Positions 9,266 to 18,212 are shown, numbered from the stretch's first letter. The stretch: 64,000 bases of DNA from Pseudomonas purpurea (GCF_039908635.1 NZ_CP150918.1:2108001-2172000); one strand, 5' to 3'. The notes: generated from the letters alone by a model not told the origin. Numbers and translations: made by a program.

Positions 9266-9279
9266 TTGATTTGCATCAA
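9266..9279 (-). promoter_or_regulatory. Anr/FNR box upstream of hemN
   Basis: TTGATTTGCATCAA is a perfect TTGAT-N4-ATCAA dyad, centred about 71 bp before the hemN start codon, consistent with a class II site near -41.5 of a short-leader promoter. Confidence 0.9.
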
Positions 9280-9294
9280 GGCCGGTTGGGAGGG

Positions 9295-9978
9295 TTAGTG
9301 CCCCATCAACCAATGCTGATGCGGCCCCGGCAGGGTCCAGATGCCAAACAGCATCACCAGAATGCCGCCGGTCATGCGCACGCTGCGTTTGCGCAGTAGC
9401 GCGGTGACCCGTTCGGCGGCCAGGCCAGTGGCGAGCAGCACCGGCCAGGTGCCGAGGCCGAAAGCGAGCATCAGCAGCGCGCTATCGATGGCGTTGCCCT
9501 GGCTCGCCGCCCACAGCAGCGTGCTGTAAACCAGGCCGCATGGCAGCCAGCCCCAGAGCGCGCCCAGCAGCAAGGCGCGCGGCAGGCTGGAGACCGGCAG
9601 CAAGCGGGTGGCAACCGGCTGCACATGCCGCCACAGGCCGCGACCCAGGCTTTCGATACGGGTCAGCCCGCTCCACCAACCGGCCAGGTACAAACCCATG
9701 GATATCAGCAGCAACCCGGCCAGAATCCGCATGAACATGGCCATCGGGCTGTTGGCCACCGCCCAGCCGGCGAGACCGATCAGCAGGCCCGCCGTGGCGT
9801 AGCTGAGAATCCGCCCCAGGTTGTACGCCAGCAACAACTGGAACCGCCGACTGCGTTGTTCCTTGGGGATCGCCAGGGTCAGTGCGCCCATCAAGCCGCC
9901 GCACATGCCCAGGCAATGGCCACCGCCCAGCAGGCCGAGGATGACAGCGGAAACCAGCAAGGGTGCCAGTTCAAACAT
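9295..9978 (-). CDS. TauE/SafE-like (UreH-domain) membrane protein
   Basis: A 227-aa integral membrane protein with about six hydrophobic helices and the family motif GGHCLGMCGGLMGAL near residue 20, where CxxxCGG may bind metal or redox partners. It belongs to the sulfite exporter TauE/SafE / cytochrome-biogenesis transmembrane group that commonly follows ccoS. Its start overlaps the end of ccoS by 8 bp, so it is translated as part of the ccoGHIS assembly operon. A role in copper or redox handling during cbb3 assembly is inferred from context; sulfite export is only the family name. Confidence 0.85.
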   Translation of the reverse strand: MFELAPLLVSAVILGLLGGGHCLGMCGGLMGALTLAIPKEQRSRRFQLLLAYNLGRILSYATAGLLIGLAGWAVANSPMAMFMRILAGLLLISMGLYLAGWWSGLTRIESLGRGLWRHVQPVATRLLPVSSLPRALLLGALWGWLPCGLVYSTLLWAASQGNAIDSALLMLAFGLGTWPVLLATGLAAERVTALLRKRSVRMTGGILVMLFGIWTLPGPHQHWLMGH

Positions 9979-10201
9979 GAGGTGGGGCCTTGTCGGTGGG
10001 CGGGGTCGGATCGGTTGGCTGTTTGCCGGTTGCTTCGTCGATGGCGGCCTGGTGCTGAGGGTCCTGATCGTCGAACAGAATGCTATGGGCCGGGCCGTCG
10101 AGGTCGTCGTACTGGCCGCTGTCGACCGCCCAGAAGAAGATGTAAATGGCGATGGCCACGATCAGCAGTGCGGCCGGGATCATCACGTAAAGAGCTGGCA
10201 T
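9971..10201 (-). CDS. ccoS: cbb3 oxidase maturation protein CcoS
   Basis: CcoS is a small single-pass membrane protein needed to insert heme and copper into cbb3 oxidase. The 76-aa product has one N-terminal transmembrane helix (LYVMIPAALLIVAIAIYIFFWAV) followed by the diagnostic SGQYDDLDGPAHSILFDD segment and a Pro/Thr-rich tail. It lies just after ccoI and overlaps the TauE-like gene. The 108-bp gap to ccoI holds a palindromic repeat, which might attenuate transcription into ccoS. Confidence 0.94.
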   Translation of the reverse strand: MPALYVMIPAALLIVAIAIYIFFWAVDSGQYDDLDGPAHSILFDDQDPQHQAAIDEATGKQPTDPTPPTDKAPPHV

Positions 10202-10273
10202 CTGGACTCCATGCCCGCCCGGTGCAAACCGGTAGCGGACGTTGATTTTGCTTTTCCTGTCAATCGTCTGTTT

Positions 10274-10322
10274 CCAGGTCGCGTGAAAACGTAGCGAGCG
10301 CAGTAGTTTTCACGTGATCTGG
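10274..10322. repeat. Short palindromic repeat forming the 3' end of ccoI
   Basis: Arms 10274-10290 and 10306-10322 are inverted (15 of 17 match; GTGAAAAC / GTTTTCAC). It shares GAGCGCAGTAGTTTTCAC with the larger element at 828-975. The right arm supplies the last codons and the TGA of ccoI. On the minus strand it could also act as a hairpin after ccoI. Confidence 0.7.
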
Positions 10323-12715
10323 CGTGTCAGGCGCAGGGCATTCAGCACCACGATCAACGAACTGATGGACATACCGATCGCCGCCCACACCGGAGTGATC
10401 CAGCCGAGGGCGGCGAACGGCAACATGAGGCCATTGTACAGCGCCGCCCAGAGCAGGTTCTCGATGATGACCCGGCGTGTACGCCGCGCCAGGCTGAAGG
10501 CTTGCACCAGGGCGTCGAGGCGGTTGGACAGCAGGACGGCGTCGGCGCTGGTTTTCGCAAGGTCGGTGGCTGAACCCATGGCGACGCTGATATCGGCGGC
10601 GGCCAGTACCGGCACGTCGTTGACTCCGTCGCCGAGCATCAACACCTTGCGACCTTCCTTATGCAACTGCCACAAGACCTGCAACTTGTCGTCCGGCCGC
10701 AAGCCGCCACGGGCCTCGTCAATGCCCAGCTCAAGGGCAACGCTGGCCACCATCGGCGAGCTGTCGCCGGACAACAACAGCGTGCGCCAGCCGCGTGCTT
10801 TGCACGCCGCCAGCAGGGCAGGGGCATCGGCACGCAGACGGTCATCGAGTACGAACCATGCCAGCGCGCCAGCGTTGTCGCCCAGCAGCAGCCATTGCCC
10901 GGCTTCGTCCGGCATTGGTGGTACGGCGCAGCCGCTGAGTGCGCAGACAAACGCCGGCTGACCGATGCGCAAGCGCTGTTCGCCGACGAGGCCCTCGAGG
11001 CCCAGCCCCGGTGAGCTGAGCACTTCTTCGGCCGCCACGGGCGCCCGGCCAAAGGCGCGGGCAATCGGGTGTTCGGAGCGGTTTTCCAGCGCGGCGGCCA
11101 GCCCCAGGCACTGATCGCTGTCGAGCGCGCCCAGCGGGCGAATTGAGCGCAAGGCCAGGCGCCCTTCGGTGAGAGTGCCGGTCTTGTCGAAAATCACCGT
11201 GTCGATCTGGTTCAGGCCTTCGAGCACGTGCCCGCGGGTCAGTAGCAGGCCGAGTTTGTGCAGGGTGCCGGTGGCGGCGGTCAGCGCGGTCGGTGTCGCC
11301 AGCGACAGTGCGCAAGGGCAGGTCGCGACCAGCATCGCGAGGACGATCCAGAATGCACGGGACGAATCCAGTTCCCACCACAGCAAGCCGATGGCCGCTG
11401 CGGCAATCAGCGACAGCAGCAAAAACCATTGCGCAGCGCGGTCGGCGATTTCGGCCAGCCGCGGTTTTTCAGCTTGGGCGCGGTCGAGCAAGCGGACGAT
11501 GGCTGACAGGCGAGTGTCCTGACCCAGCGCCAGCACTTCGACGGTCAGTGCGCCTTCGACGTTCAGGGTGCCGGCGGTGACCGCATCGCCCACTGCCCGA
11601 GGTTGAGGCAGGTACTCGCCGGTCAGCAGGGATTCGTCGATGCTCGACTGACCGTCGAGAATCTTGCCGTCGGCCGGGAGGATGGCGCCGGGATGGACCA
11701 GCACGCAGTCACCCTGGCGCAATTCACTGAGCAGGATCCGCTCGCTCTGGCCGTCTGCGCTGAGGCGCAGGCATGACGCCGGCAATAGATTTACAAGCTG
11801 CGCGGTGGCGGCCGCAGTGCGCTCGCGGGCACGGCGTTCCAGATACCGGCCGGCCAACAGGAACAGGGCGAACATGCCCACGGCGTCGAAATACAGCTCG
11901 CCGACTCCGGTGATTGAAGTCCAGATGCCGGCGAGATAAGCGCCGCCAATCGCCAGGGAAACCGACACGTCCATGGTCAGGTGGCGGGTGCGCAGGTCGC
12001 GCATGGCACCCTTGAAAAATGGCGCGCAGCTGTAGAACACGATAGGCGTGGTGAGGAACAGCGCGACCCAGCGCAGGATGGTGTGCAGCTCGGGGCTGAG
12101 GTCGATGTTGAATTCGGGCCAGGTGGCCATGGTCGCCATCATCGCCTGAAACCACAGCAGCCCGGCAAGGCCGAGCTGGCGCAGGGCCAGGCGGTTTTCA
12201 CTGGCCAGTTGTTCACTGGCGCGGTCGGCTTGATAAGGGTGGGCGGCGTAGCCGATGTGGCGCAGTTCGTTGAGCACCTGGCTCAGCTGCAACTGGCTGT
12301 CGGCCCAGCGCACATGCAGGCGATGGTTGGACAGGTTCAGTCGCGCCTCGGCCACGGCCGGCAGGCTGCGCAGGTGTTTCTCGATCAGCCAGCCGCAGGC
12401 GGCGCAACTGATGCCTTCCATCAGCAGCGTGGCTTCGGCGAGGTCGCCGTCGTGACGGACAAAGGGTTGCTGGACGTCGGCGCGGTCGTACAGCGCCAAC
12501 TCGTCCATCAGTTGCACCGGCAAGGCTTCGGGGTTGGCCGAGGCTTCGCTGCGGTGGCTGTAATAGTGCTCAAGCCCGCCTGCGACGATGGCTTCGGCCA
12601 CGGCCTGGCAGCCCGGGCAGCAGAGCTCGCGGGTGTCGCCGAGTACGACGGCGGTGAACCGGCTGCCGGCCGGGACGGGCAGGGCGCAGTGGTAGCAGGG
12701 CGTTGGCGTGGTCAT
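10310..12715 (-). CDS. ccoI: Copper-translocating P-type ATPase CcoI
   Basis: CcoI (FixI) moves copper across the inner membrane for the binuclear centre of cbb3 oxidase. The 801-aa protein begins with a Cys-rich region (CYHC at 7-10, CCPGC at 32-36), then a heavy-metal-associated domain with C104-x2-C107 (GISCAACGW), about eight membrane helices, the CPC ion-transport motif near residue 464, the phosphorylated Asp in DKTGTLTEG near 505 and the MLGDGVNDVP hinge. These are the CopA2/FixI-subfamily features. It stands between ccoH and ccoS. Its final codons lie inside a palindromic repeat, so the extreme C terminus may be repeat-derived. Confidence 0.96.
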   Translation of the reverse strand: MTTPTPCYHCALPVPAGSRFTAVVLGDTRELCCPGCQAVAEAIVAGGLEHYYSHRSEASANPEALPVQLMDELALYDRADVQQPFVRHDGDLAEATLLMEGISCAACGWLIEKHLRSLPAVAEARLNLSNHRLHVRWADSQLQLSQVLNELRHIGYAAHPYQADRASEQLASENRLALRQLGLAGLLWFQAMMATMATWPEFNIDLSPELHTILRWVALFLTTPIVFYSCAPFFKGAMRDLRTRHLTMDVSVSLAIGGAYLAGIWTSITGVGELYFDAVGMFALFLLAGRYLERRARERTAAATAQLVNLLPASCLRLSADGQSERILLSELRQGDCVLVHPGAILPADGKILDGQSSIDESLLTGEYLPQPRAVGDAVTAGTLNVEGALTVEVLALGQDTRLSAIVRLLDRAQAEKPRLAEIADRAAQWFLLLSLIAAAAIGLLWWELDSSRAFWIVLAMLVATCPCALSLATPTALTAATGTLHKLGLLLTRGHVLEGLNQIDTVIFDKTGTLTEGRLALRSIRPLGALDSDQCLGLAAALENRSEHPIARAFGRAPVAAEEVLSSPGLGLEGLVGEQRLRIGQPAFVCALSGCAVPPMPDEAGQWLLLGDNAGALAWFVLDDRLRADAPALLAACKARGWRTLLLSGDSSPMVASVALELGIDEARGGLRPDDKLQVLWQLHKEGRKVLMLGDGVNDVPVLAAADISVAMGSATDLAKTSADAVLLSNRLDALVQAFSLARRTRRVIIENLLWAALYNGLMLPFAALGWITPVWAAIGMSISSLIVVLNALRLTRQIT

Positions 12716-12760
12716 GGCATCGTTGAGGGGGTGAACCCTTGTATTTGGGTGGTCCGCTTG

Positions 12761-12914
12761 CCCTCACCCCAGCCCTCTCCCAGAGGGAGAGGGAGCCGAT
12801 TGATGTGAGCCGGAAAAACAGGTTCAGTCGCCGATATCGTCACTGCCATACACAAAGCATGCAAGCGCTCGAGATCAGTCCCCTCTCCTGAGGGAGAGGG
12901 TTAGGGTGAGGGGG
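12761..12914. repeat. Inverted pair of CCCTCTCC-type palindromic repeats
   Basis: Left unit 12761-12795 (CCCTCACCCCAGCCCTCTCC, then AGAGGGAGAGGG) and right unit 12881-12914 (CCCTCTCCTGAGGGAGAGGG, then TTAGGGTGAGGG) are inverse copies of a pyrimidine/purine palindromic repeat. They fill the 211-bp gap between ccoH and ccoI. A second pair is at 24151-24296. Confidence 0.8.
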
Positions 12915-12927
12915 CTTCTGAAGGTGA

Positions 12928-13467
12928 TTATTTTTTCAGGTCTTCCGCACCCTGCAGCGGTTCATCACCGAGCAGCAGGTTCTTGTCGTGGCTGACTTGT
13001 TCTTCTTCAAACATGCGCCACACGTGGTCGTCCTGGCTGCCCAGCAGCTCGACGAAACGACGGCCCTCGACCTTGTCGCCCAGTTGGCCCACGTAGCGGC
13101 CCTGTTCGGTGCCGCTAAGGGCCAGGGCGATCTTGCGATCCTTCTCCGGCTGGGTCGGCGAGATCAGGTTCAGTTCCAGGGTCGCGGGCATGCTGTTGCC
13201 GGTCAGGTGCAGTTCGACTTCACCGGTGAGTTCGTCCAGGTGGACCTTGGCGCGCAATTGCAGGGTCTGGGCCAGCAGTTCACGGTCCAGCGAGCGGTTG
13301 ATGCCTTTGCCGGCCTCGTAGTAATTGTCGTTGACCAGGTTGTCCGGGTTGTTCACGGCGATTGTCACCATGGACAAGGTCAGGGTCACCGAGCAGGCCA
13401 GGATCCCGATGATGATCCAGGGCCAAAGGTGCTTGTACCAAGGGCTGATGGCAGTTGCTGCGGGCAT
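12928..13467 (-). CDS. ccoH: FixH/CcoH family assembly protein
   Basis: CcoH is a membrane-anchored protein that associates with cbb3 oxidase during assembly. The 179-aa product has one N-terminal transmembrane segment (LWPWIIIGILACSVTLTLSMVTIAV) followed by the typical NPDNLVNDNYYEAGKGIN stretch and a periplasmic beta-rich domain. The ATG at 13467 (MPAATAISPWYKHLW) is chosen because GAGAGAG precedes it; an upstream in-frame TTG at 13482 would overlap ccoG. It follows ccoG by about 11 bp, so the two are co-transcribed. Confidence 0.92.
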   Translation of the reverse strand: MPAATAISPWYKHLWPWIIIGILACSVTLTLSMVTIAVNNPDNLVNDNYYEAGKGINRSLDRELLAQTLQLRAKVHLDELTGEVELHLTGNSMPATLELNLISPTQPEKDRKIALALSGTEQGRYVGQLGDKVEGRRFVELLGSQDDHVWRMFEEEQVSHDKNLLLGDEPLQGAEDLKK

Positions 13468-13478
13468 GATGATCTCTC

Positions 13479-14894
13479 TCAACGGATTTGTGGGCCGATG
13501 AATCGGCTCTTGGCTTCAACGTGGACGCTGTCGTCATCGGCATCCTTGAGGATGAATTTCACCTCGTTGGTACTCGACGGCAGTTGTTCCGGTGCGCTCG
13601 ACAACTCGACCGGCATGCTGAAAATCTCCCCGGCGGCGACTTTGATTTCTCGCTTGCCTTGCAGCTTGAGGTCCGGCAGGCCGGAGGCTTCGAGCAAGTA
13701 AGTGTGGTCGTGCTGGTCTTTGTTCATGACTTTGAGGCTGTAGACGTTTTCGATCCGGCCTTCGGCGTTCTCGCGGTACAGCACGCGGTCCTTACTGACG
13801 TCGAAACCCACCAGCGAACGCATGAAGAACGCGGTAATCAACAAGCTGATCATCGCCAGCAGCACCAGGGCGTAACCCACCAGGCGCGGGCGCAGTTTAT
13901 GGGTTTTCTGCCCGGACAGGTTGTGTTCGGTGGTGTAGCTGATGAGCCCGCGCGGGTACTCCATTTTGTCCATGATGCTGTCGCAGGCATCAATACACGC
14001 GGCGCAGCCGATGCACTCGATCTGCAAGCCGTCGCGGATGTCGATACCGGTCGGGCACACCTGGACGCACATGGTGCAGTCGATGCAGTCGCCCAGGCCC
14101 TGGGCCTTGTAGTCGGCGCCTTTCTTGCGCGGGCCACGGCTTTCGCCGCGACGCGGGTCGTAGGAGACGATCAGGGTGTCCTTGTCGAACATCACGCTCT
14201 GGAAGCGCGCATAAGGGCACATGTAGATGCAGACTTGTTCGCGCAACCAACCGGCGTTGCCATACGTGGCGAAGGTGAAGAAACCGACCCAGAAGTACGA
14301 CCAGCCATCGGCTTGCCCGGTGAAGAAGTCGATCACCAGTTCGCGAATCGGCGAGAAGTAGCCGACGAAGGTCATGCCGGTGACGAAACCGATCAGCAGC
14401 CACAAGCTGTGCTTGCTGAACTTGCGCAGGAATTTGTTGGCGCTCATCGGCGCCTTGTCGAGCTTGATGCGCTGGTTGCGGTCGCCTTCGGTGACCTTTT
14501 CGCACCACATGAAAATCCAGGTCCAGACACTTTGCGGGCAGGTATAGCCGCACCAGACGCGTCCGGCATACACCGTAATGAAGAACAGACCGAAGGCACT
14601 GATGATCAGCAGGCCCGAGAGCAGGATGAAATCCTGCGGCCAGAAGGTCGCGCCGAAAATGAAGAATTTGCGCTCCGGCAGGTTCCACCAGACGGCCTGA
14701 TGGCCGCCCCAGTTAAGCCAGACCGTGCCGAAATACAGCAGAAACAACCCGGCGCCGCCCATCATCCGCAGGTTGCGAAACAGGCCGGTGAAGGCGCGGG
14801 TGTAGATTTTTTCCCGAGAGGCGTAAAGGTCGACGCTGTTGTTCGCGTTCTTGGATGGGGGGGTGACGTCGTGTACCGGAATCTGGTTGCTCAT
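13479..14894 (-). CDS. ccoG: cbb3 oxidase accessory protein CcoG (RdxA/FixG family)
   Basis: CcoG is a membrane-bound double 4Fe-4S protein involved in copper reduction for cbb3 assembly. The 471-aa protein has several transmembrane helices in the N-terminal half with a CGYTCPQSVW motif, then a ferredoxin-like region at about residues 260-300 with two cluster motifs (CIDCTMCVQVCP and CIGCAACIDACD), one more helix and a periplasmic IgG-like C-terminal domain (FixG_C). It is the first gene of the assembly operon ccoG-H-I-S-TauE-like. A weak Anr-like dyad lies at 15063-15076, upstream. Confidence 0.96.
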   Translation of the reverse strand: MSNQIPVHDVTPPSKNANNSVDLYASREKIYTRAFTGLFRNLRMMGGAGLFLLYFGTVWLNWGGHQAVWWNLPERKFFIFGATFWPQDFILLSGLLIISAFGLFFITVYAGRVWCGYTCPQSVWTWIFMWCEKVTEGDRNQRIKLDKAPMSANKFLRKFSKHSLWLLIGFVTGMTFVGYFSPIRELVIDFFTGQADGWSYFWVGFFTFATYGNAGWLREQVCIYMCPYARFQSVMFDKDTLIVSYDPRRGESRGPRKKGADYKAQGLGDCIDCTMCVQVCPTGIDIRDGLQIECIGCAACIDACDSIMDKMEYPRGLISYTTEHNLSGQKTHKLRPRLVGYALVLLAMISLLITAFFMRSLVGFDVSKDRVLYRENAEGRIENVYSLKVMNKDQHDHTYLLEASGLPDLKLQGKREIKVAAGEIFSMPVELSSAPEQLPSSTNEVKFILKDADDDSVHVEAKSRFIGPQIR

Positions 14895-15357
14895 CTATTG
14901 CATCCCACGGCAGTGGAAAAATGCCTCGGTCAGTACGTGCCGACCGCGGTCAAAAAGGGGTGTTGCAGTGGCGTAATGATACGCCTGTCGCTCTAGGGCA
15001 AGGGTGCGACCTTTGGTCGCGTTGGGGAAAAATCGTGGATGGTGTAGCAAATGTAACAAATCATGATGCAGGTCAATTGACTTGTTGAGTATAGCTCCCC
15101 GCCCAGCAAGGGGGGCGACAGTGCGCCCGCAAGGGGTGTAACGAATTTGGGTTTTCTGCTACATGCCTTTCCCGGTCTTTACGTTCGTATAAGTTGGAAT
15201 GAACAGGGCGTGTTTTTTTTAAACTTATAAGTGTCAGGAAGTGCTGGAAATATCTTCTGTTGATCTGTGGAAGCTGATGGTTTGTTAATTGCCGGTTGGC
15301 GGTATATTTTGCAGCTGTCGTTGGGTTGCTGTTAAATATTGATGGAAATGGATTTCT
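14895..15357. other. Intergenic region between divergent ccoG and the metallophosphatase gene
   Basis: No gene is seen in these 463 bp. The ccoG-proximal part is GC-rich and holds GGGTGCGACCTTTGGTCGCG at 15002-15021, an 18-of-20 match to a sequence at 20063-20082 in the other cco gap, and a weak Anr-like dyad. From about 15160 to the phosphatase start the DNA becomes AT-rich (a run of T at 15212-15220, AAACTTATAAG at 15221-15231), unlike the rest of the window, and likely holds the phosphatase promoter. Confidence 0.6.
15063..15076 (-). promoter_or_regulatory. Weak Anr/FNR-like dyad upstream of ccoG
   Basis: On the minus strand the sequence is TTGACCTGCATCAT, matching TTGAT-N4-ATCAA in 8 of 10 defined bases. 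Its centre is about 175 bp before ccoG. Candidate only. Confidence 0.35.
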
Positions 15358-16368
15358 ATGAAGTTATATGAGAAAAGCAAACTGTTGGCGTGTCTTTCAT
15401 TGCTGCTGGTTGTTCCCGGGGTCTATGGAGCTTCGTCAGTGGGGACACCGCACCACATGGTGTTTGTGTCGGACTCGCAATACCCCTGGAGCGATCTGAC
15501 TGATGAGGGTCTCCCTGATCCAAACAAGGAGGCGCGCTCAAAAGAGCTGATCGGCTTGCAGTATTCCGATATATCGAGCTTCAGGAAACTCAATGGTGGT
15601 GCGGCCGGTATACCGGTGATGATTAACGGTGACATAACCGCCTTCGGTCATGGTGGCGAGCGCTCATACATGAAGTCGGTCTTTGAGGATAAGTTGGAGG
15701 GGCTTTATGACTACGGCTTGGGCAATCATGACTATGCCAATAATGTGGATGACTGTTTCCTGAATAACTGTGCAGCTGGAAGTGTCAATGATCTTAAGGA
15801 TCGCTACTGGGGGAAGGTCGGCTCCATGGATCTGGCGGCGAGAAGTTCCGGTCTTGGAACGGTTTACTATGGCAGCCTCGCCTATTCGAAAAGTTACGGT
15901 GATGTGCACATGGTTCAGTTGAATAATGAGCCGACTTACACGGTGAGATTTACCGCTGGAAATCCGCTTGCGTCGACAGTGTTTGAAATCACCTCGGCAC
16001 TCGACTGGTTGGAGCAGGATTTAAAGAGGGCTCGCGAGCAGGGCAAAGTCATCATTCTCAATATGCACAAGGTTTACTTGTGGGACGGTGGGGACGAGCA
16101 GATTTCGAGATTCCGGCAGATGATTGAGAAATACAAGGTGACGGCCGCTTTTGGTGGGCATGATCATTGGGGCGCGGGGACTTACTTTGATTGGGACAAG
16201 CGGAAGTATTTTGGTGATGTGCCGGTATTCATGAGCGGGTCTGCTTCTCAGCAAACCTACTTGATTACCAGTTTCTCCGCTGACAAAAAGTCGTTGTCGG
16301 TCAGTGTTGTTCGAAACAGTAACTGGCCCAGTCGCAAAGTCGACAAGGTTATCCCTATCCTGAGGTAA
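15358..16368 (+). CDS. Secreted calcineurin-like metallophosphoesterase
   Basis: A 336-aa exported protein with a signal peptide (residues 1-24, KLLACLSLLLVVPGVYGA) and the metal-binding signature of calcineurin-type phosphoesterases: VSDSQ near 39, NGDI near 91, GNHDY near 122, a histidine in NMHK near 234 and GGHDHWG near 267. The first motif has Gln where the usual DxH has His. The substrate is not evident. The gene is on the plus strand within an otherwise minus-strand cco cluster, separating ccoP1 from ccoG, and its base composition is visibly lower in GC, suggesting acquisition. A terminator-like hairpin lies just after it. Confidence 0.88.
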   Translation: MKLYEKSKLLACLSLLLVVPGVYGASSVGTPHHMVFVSDSQYPWSDLTDEGLPDPNKEARSKELIGLQYSDISSFRKLNGGAAGIPVMINGDITAFGHGGERSYMKSVFEDKLEGLYDYGLGNHDYANNVDDCFLNNCAAGSVNDLKDRYWGKVGSMDLAARSSGLGTVYYGSLAYSKSYGDVHMVQLNNEPTYTVRFTAGNPLASTVFEITSALDWLEQDLKRAREQGKVIILNMHKVYLWDGGDEQISRFRQMIEKYKVTAAFGGHDHWGAGTYFDWDKRKYFGDVPVFMSGSASQQTYLITSFSADKKSLSVSVVRNSNWPSRKVDKVIPILR

Positions 16369-16380
16369 GCCTGAAATGAA

Positions 16381-16414
16381 AACGGCCCCGCCAGTTCTCA
16401 CTGGCGGGGCCGTT
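16381..16414 (-). terminator. Terminator between ccoP1 and the metallophosphatase gene
   Basis: A perfect 15-bp stem (AACGGCCCCGCCAGT at 16381-16395 with its complement at 16400-16414, loop TCTC). The T-rich side is on the minus strand (TTTTCATTTC), so it chiefly ends the ccoNOQP1 transcript, and may also limit plus-strand reading. Confidence 0.85.
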
Positions 16415-16438
16415 CGGGTGTTGCTTCAGGCGTCTGCC

Positions 16439-17416
16439 TTACTCGGCGTCGGCAGCTTTCTCACCGTGGGAGAGGCTGTAGACGTAAGCGGCCAGCAGGT
16501 GAACCTTGTCGTTGCCTTGCATCTGTTCTTGCGCAGGCATCTGGCCCTGACGGCCGTAACGGATGGTCTGCTGCAGTTGAGCGAAGCTCGAACCGTAGAT
16601 GAACGCTGCCGGGTGCGTCAGGTTAGGTGCGCCCATCGCTGGGGTGCCTTTGCCTTCCGGACCGTGGCAGACCGCGCAGTTGGCGGCAAACAGCTTCTGG
16701 CCATTGACCGGGTCGGCCTTCGCGCCTTCTGGCAGTTTGCGGCCATCAAGGTTGCTCAGTACGTAAGCGGCTACGTCGCTGACGCCTTGTTCCTTCAGGA
16801 TGTCGAGCCATGCCGGCATGATGGCGTGGCGACCGCCCATGATGGTGGCCTTGATGGTTTCCGGTTCGCCGCCCCAGCGCCAGTCGGCGTCGGTCAGGTT
16901 AGGGAAGCCATAAGCGCCTTTGGCGTCGGAACCGTGGCAAACCGAGCAGTTGGAGGCGAACAGGCGGCCACCCATCTTCAGGGCTTGCGGGTCCTTGGCG
17001 ACTTCTTCAATCGGCATGGAAGCGAATTTGGCGAAGATCGGGCCGAACTTGGCGTCCGACTTGGCCATTTCCTTTTCCCACTCGTGAACGCCCGTCCAGC
17101 CGGATTCCTTGTTGGCAAACTCGACTTTCTTGTCGTTATCCAGGTAGGCATAACCCGGCAGCAGGCCTTTCCAGTTACCCAGGCCCGGGTAGAGCACCAG
17201 GTAGCCGAGGGCGAACACGATGGTGCCGACGAACAGCATGAACCACCATTTCGGCAGTGGGTTGTCGTACTCCTCGATCCCGTCGAAGGAGTGGCCAACC
17301 GTCTCGTCTGTCTGTTCGGCGCGCTGGCCCTTGCGGGTCGACAGCAGCAGCCAGGTCAGGGCGAAGATGGTACCCAGACTGAGGACTGTGACGTACAGAC
17401 TCCAGAACGTAGTCAT
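16439..17416 (-). CDS. ccoP1: cbb3 cytochrome c oxidase subunit III (di-heme c), copy 1
   Basis: CcoP carries electrons to the catalytic subunit through two c-type hemes. The 325-aa protein has N-terminal membrane segments (residues of about 1-27 and 56-80), then two heme-binding CxxCH motifs, [12 protein letters not shown] near 137 and [12 protein letters not shown] near 223, with downstream Met ligands such as GQMPAQEQM. It is the last gene of the proximal ccoNOQP set and overlaps ccoQ1 by 4 bp. A strong terminator follows. By synteny with P. aeruginosa the set next to ccoG is cbb3-1, the more constitutive enzyme; that numbering is inferred. Confidence 0.95.
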   Translation of the reverse strand: MTTFWSLYVTVLSLGTIFALTWLLLSTRKGQRAEQTDETVGHSFDGIEEYDNPLPKWWFMLFVGTIVFALGYLVLYPGLGNWKGLLPGYAYLDNDKKVEFANKESGWTGVHEWEKEMAKSDAKFGPIFAKFASMPIEEVAKDPQALKMGGRLFASNCSVCHGSDAKGAYGFPNLTDADWRWGGEPETIKATIMGGRHAIMPAWLDILKEQGVSDVAAYVLSNLDGRKLPEGAKADPVNGQKLFAANCAVCHGPEGKGTPAMGAPNLTHPAAFIYGSSFAQLQQTIRYGRQGQMPAQEQMQGNDKVHLLAAYVYSLSHGEKAADAE

Positions 17417-17598
17417 TCTTTGTTACTCCTAGAAGCTTGCTCGACGTGCTTGATGGCTTCGGGATCATCCGCGAAAGGCAGCAAGGTCGCGTCTTCAAAC
17501 TCCGACTTGCGCTTGGGGCTGAACACCCACAACGCCAGACCGATAAAGGCCACCATCACGACGACGGTGCCCAGGCCACGAATCATCCCGATATCCAT
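17413..17598 (-). CDS. ccoQ1: cbb3 oxidase subunit CcoQ, copy 1
   Basis: A 61-aa single-pass membrane protein ([22 protein letters not shown], then [19 protein letters not shown]), typical of CcoQ/FixQ, which stabilises the oxidase complex. It overlaps ccoP1 by 4 bp and follows ccoO1 after 5 bp, so its translation is coupled within the operon. Confidence 0.93.
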   Translation of the reverse strand: MDIGMIRGLGTVVVMVAFIGLALWVFSPKRKSEFEDATLLPFADDPEAIKHVEQASRSNKE

Positions 17599-17603
17599 CT
17601 AAA

Positions 17604-18212
17604 TCACCGTTTGCTTTTGATGATGGTGCCCAGGCCTTGCAGATAGGCCACCAGCGCGTCCATTTCGGTTTTGCCCTTCACGGCATCCTTGGCACCGGCG
17701 ATGTCTTCGTCGGTGTAAGGAACGCCGAGCGTGCGCAAGACTTCCATTTTCTTCGCGGTGTCCTTGCCGTCGAGCTTGTTTTCCACGAGGAACGGGTACG
17801 CCGGCATTTTCGACTCAGGCACTACGTTGCGCGGGTTGTACAAGTGCGCACGCTGCCAGTCATCGGAGTAACGACCGCCGACACGGGCCAGGTCCGGACC
17901 GGTACGCTTGGAACCCCACAGGAACGGGTGGTCCCAGACGCTTTCACCAGCTACCGAGTAGTGGCCGTAACGTTCGGTTTCAGCGCGGAACGGACGGATC
18001 ATCTGCGAGTGGCAGCCGACACAACCGTTGGCGATGTAAATGTCGCGGCCTTCCAGTTCAAGGGCGGTGCGAGGCTTCATGCCTTCGACCGGCTTGTTGG
18101 TGACGTCCTGGAAAAACAGCGGAACGATCTGGGTCAGGCCGCCGACGCTGACGGCGATGACCATGAAGAAGGCCAGCAGGCCAATATTCTTCTCGACTGC
18201 TTCATGCTTCAT
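17604..18212 (-). CDS. ccoO1: cbb3 oxidase mono-heme subunit CcoO, copy 1
   Basis: CcoO is the membrane-anchored mono-heme cytochrome c of the cbb3 complex. The 202-aa protein has one N-terminal helix ([25 protein letters not shown]) and a CxxCH heme site in [14 protein letters not shown] near residue 60. It is nearly identical to the ccoO2 product, including long stretches such as [19 protein letters not shown]. Its start touches the ccoN1 stop codon region at 18212. Confidence 0.96.
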   Translation of the reverse strand: MKHEAVEKNIGLLAFFMVIAVSVGGLTQIVPLFFQDVTNKPVEGMKPRTALELEGRDIYIANGCVGCHSQMIRPFRAETERYGHYSVAGESVWDHPFLWGSKRTGPDLARVGGRYSDDWQRAHLYNPRNVVPESKMPAYPFLVENKLDGKDTAKKMEVLRTLGVPYTDEDIAGAKDAVKGKTEMDALVAYLQGLGTIIKSKR

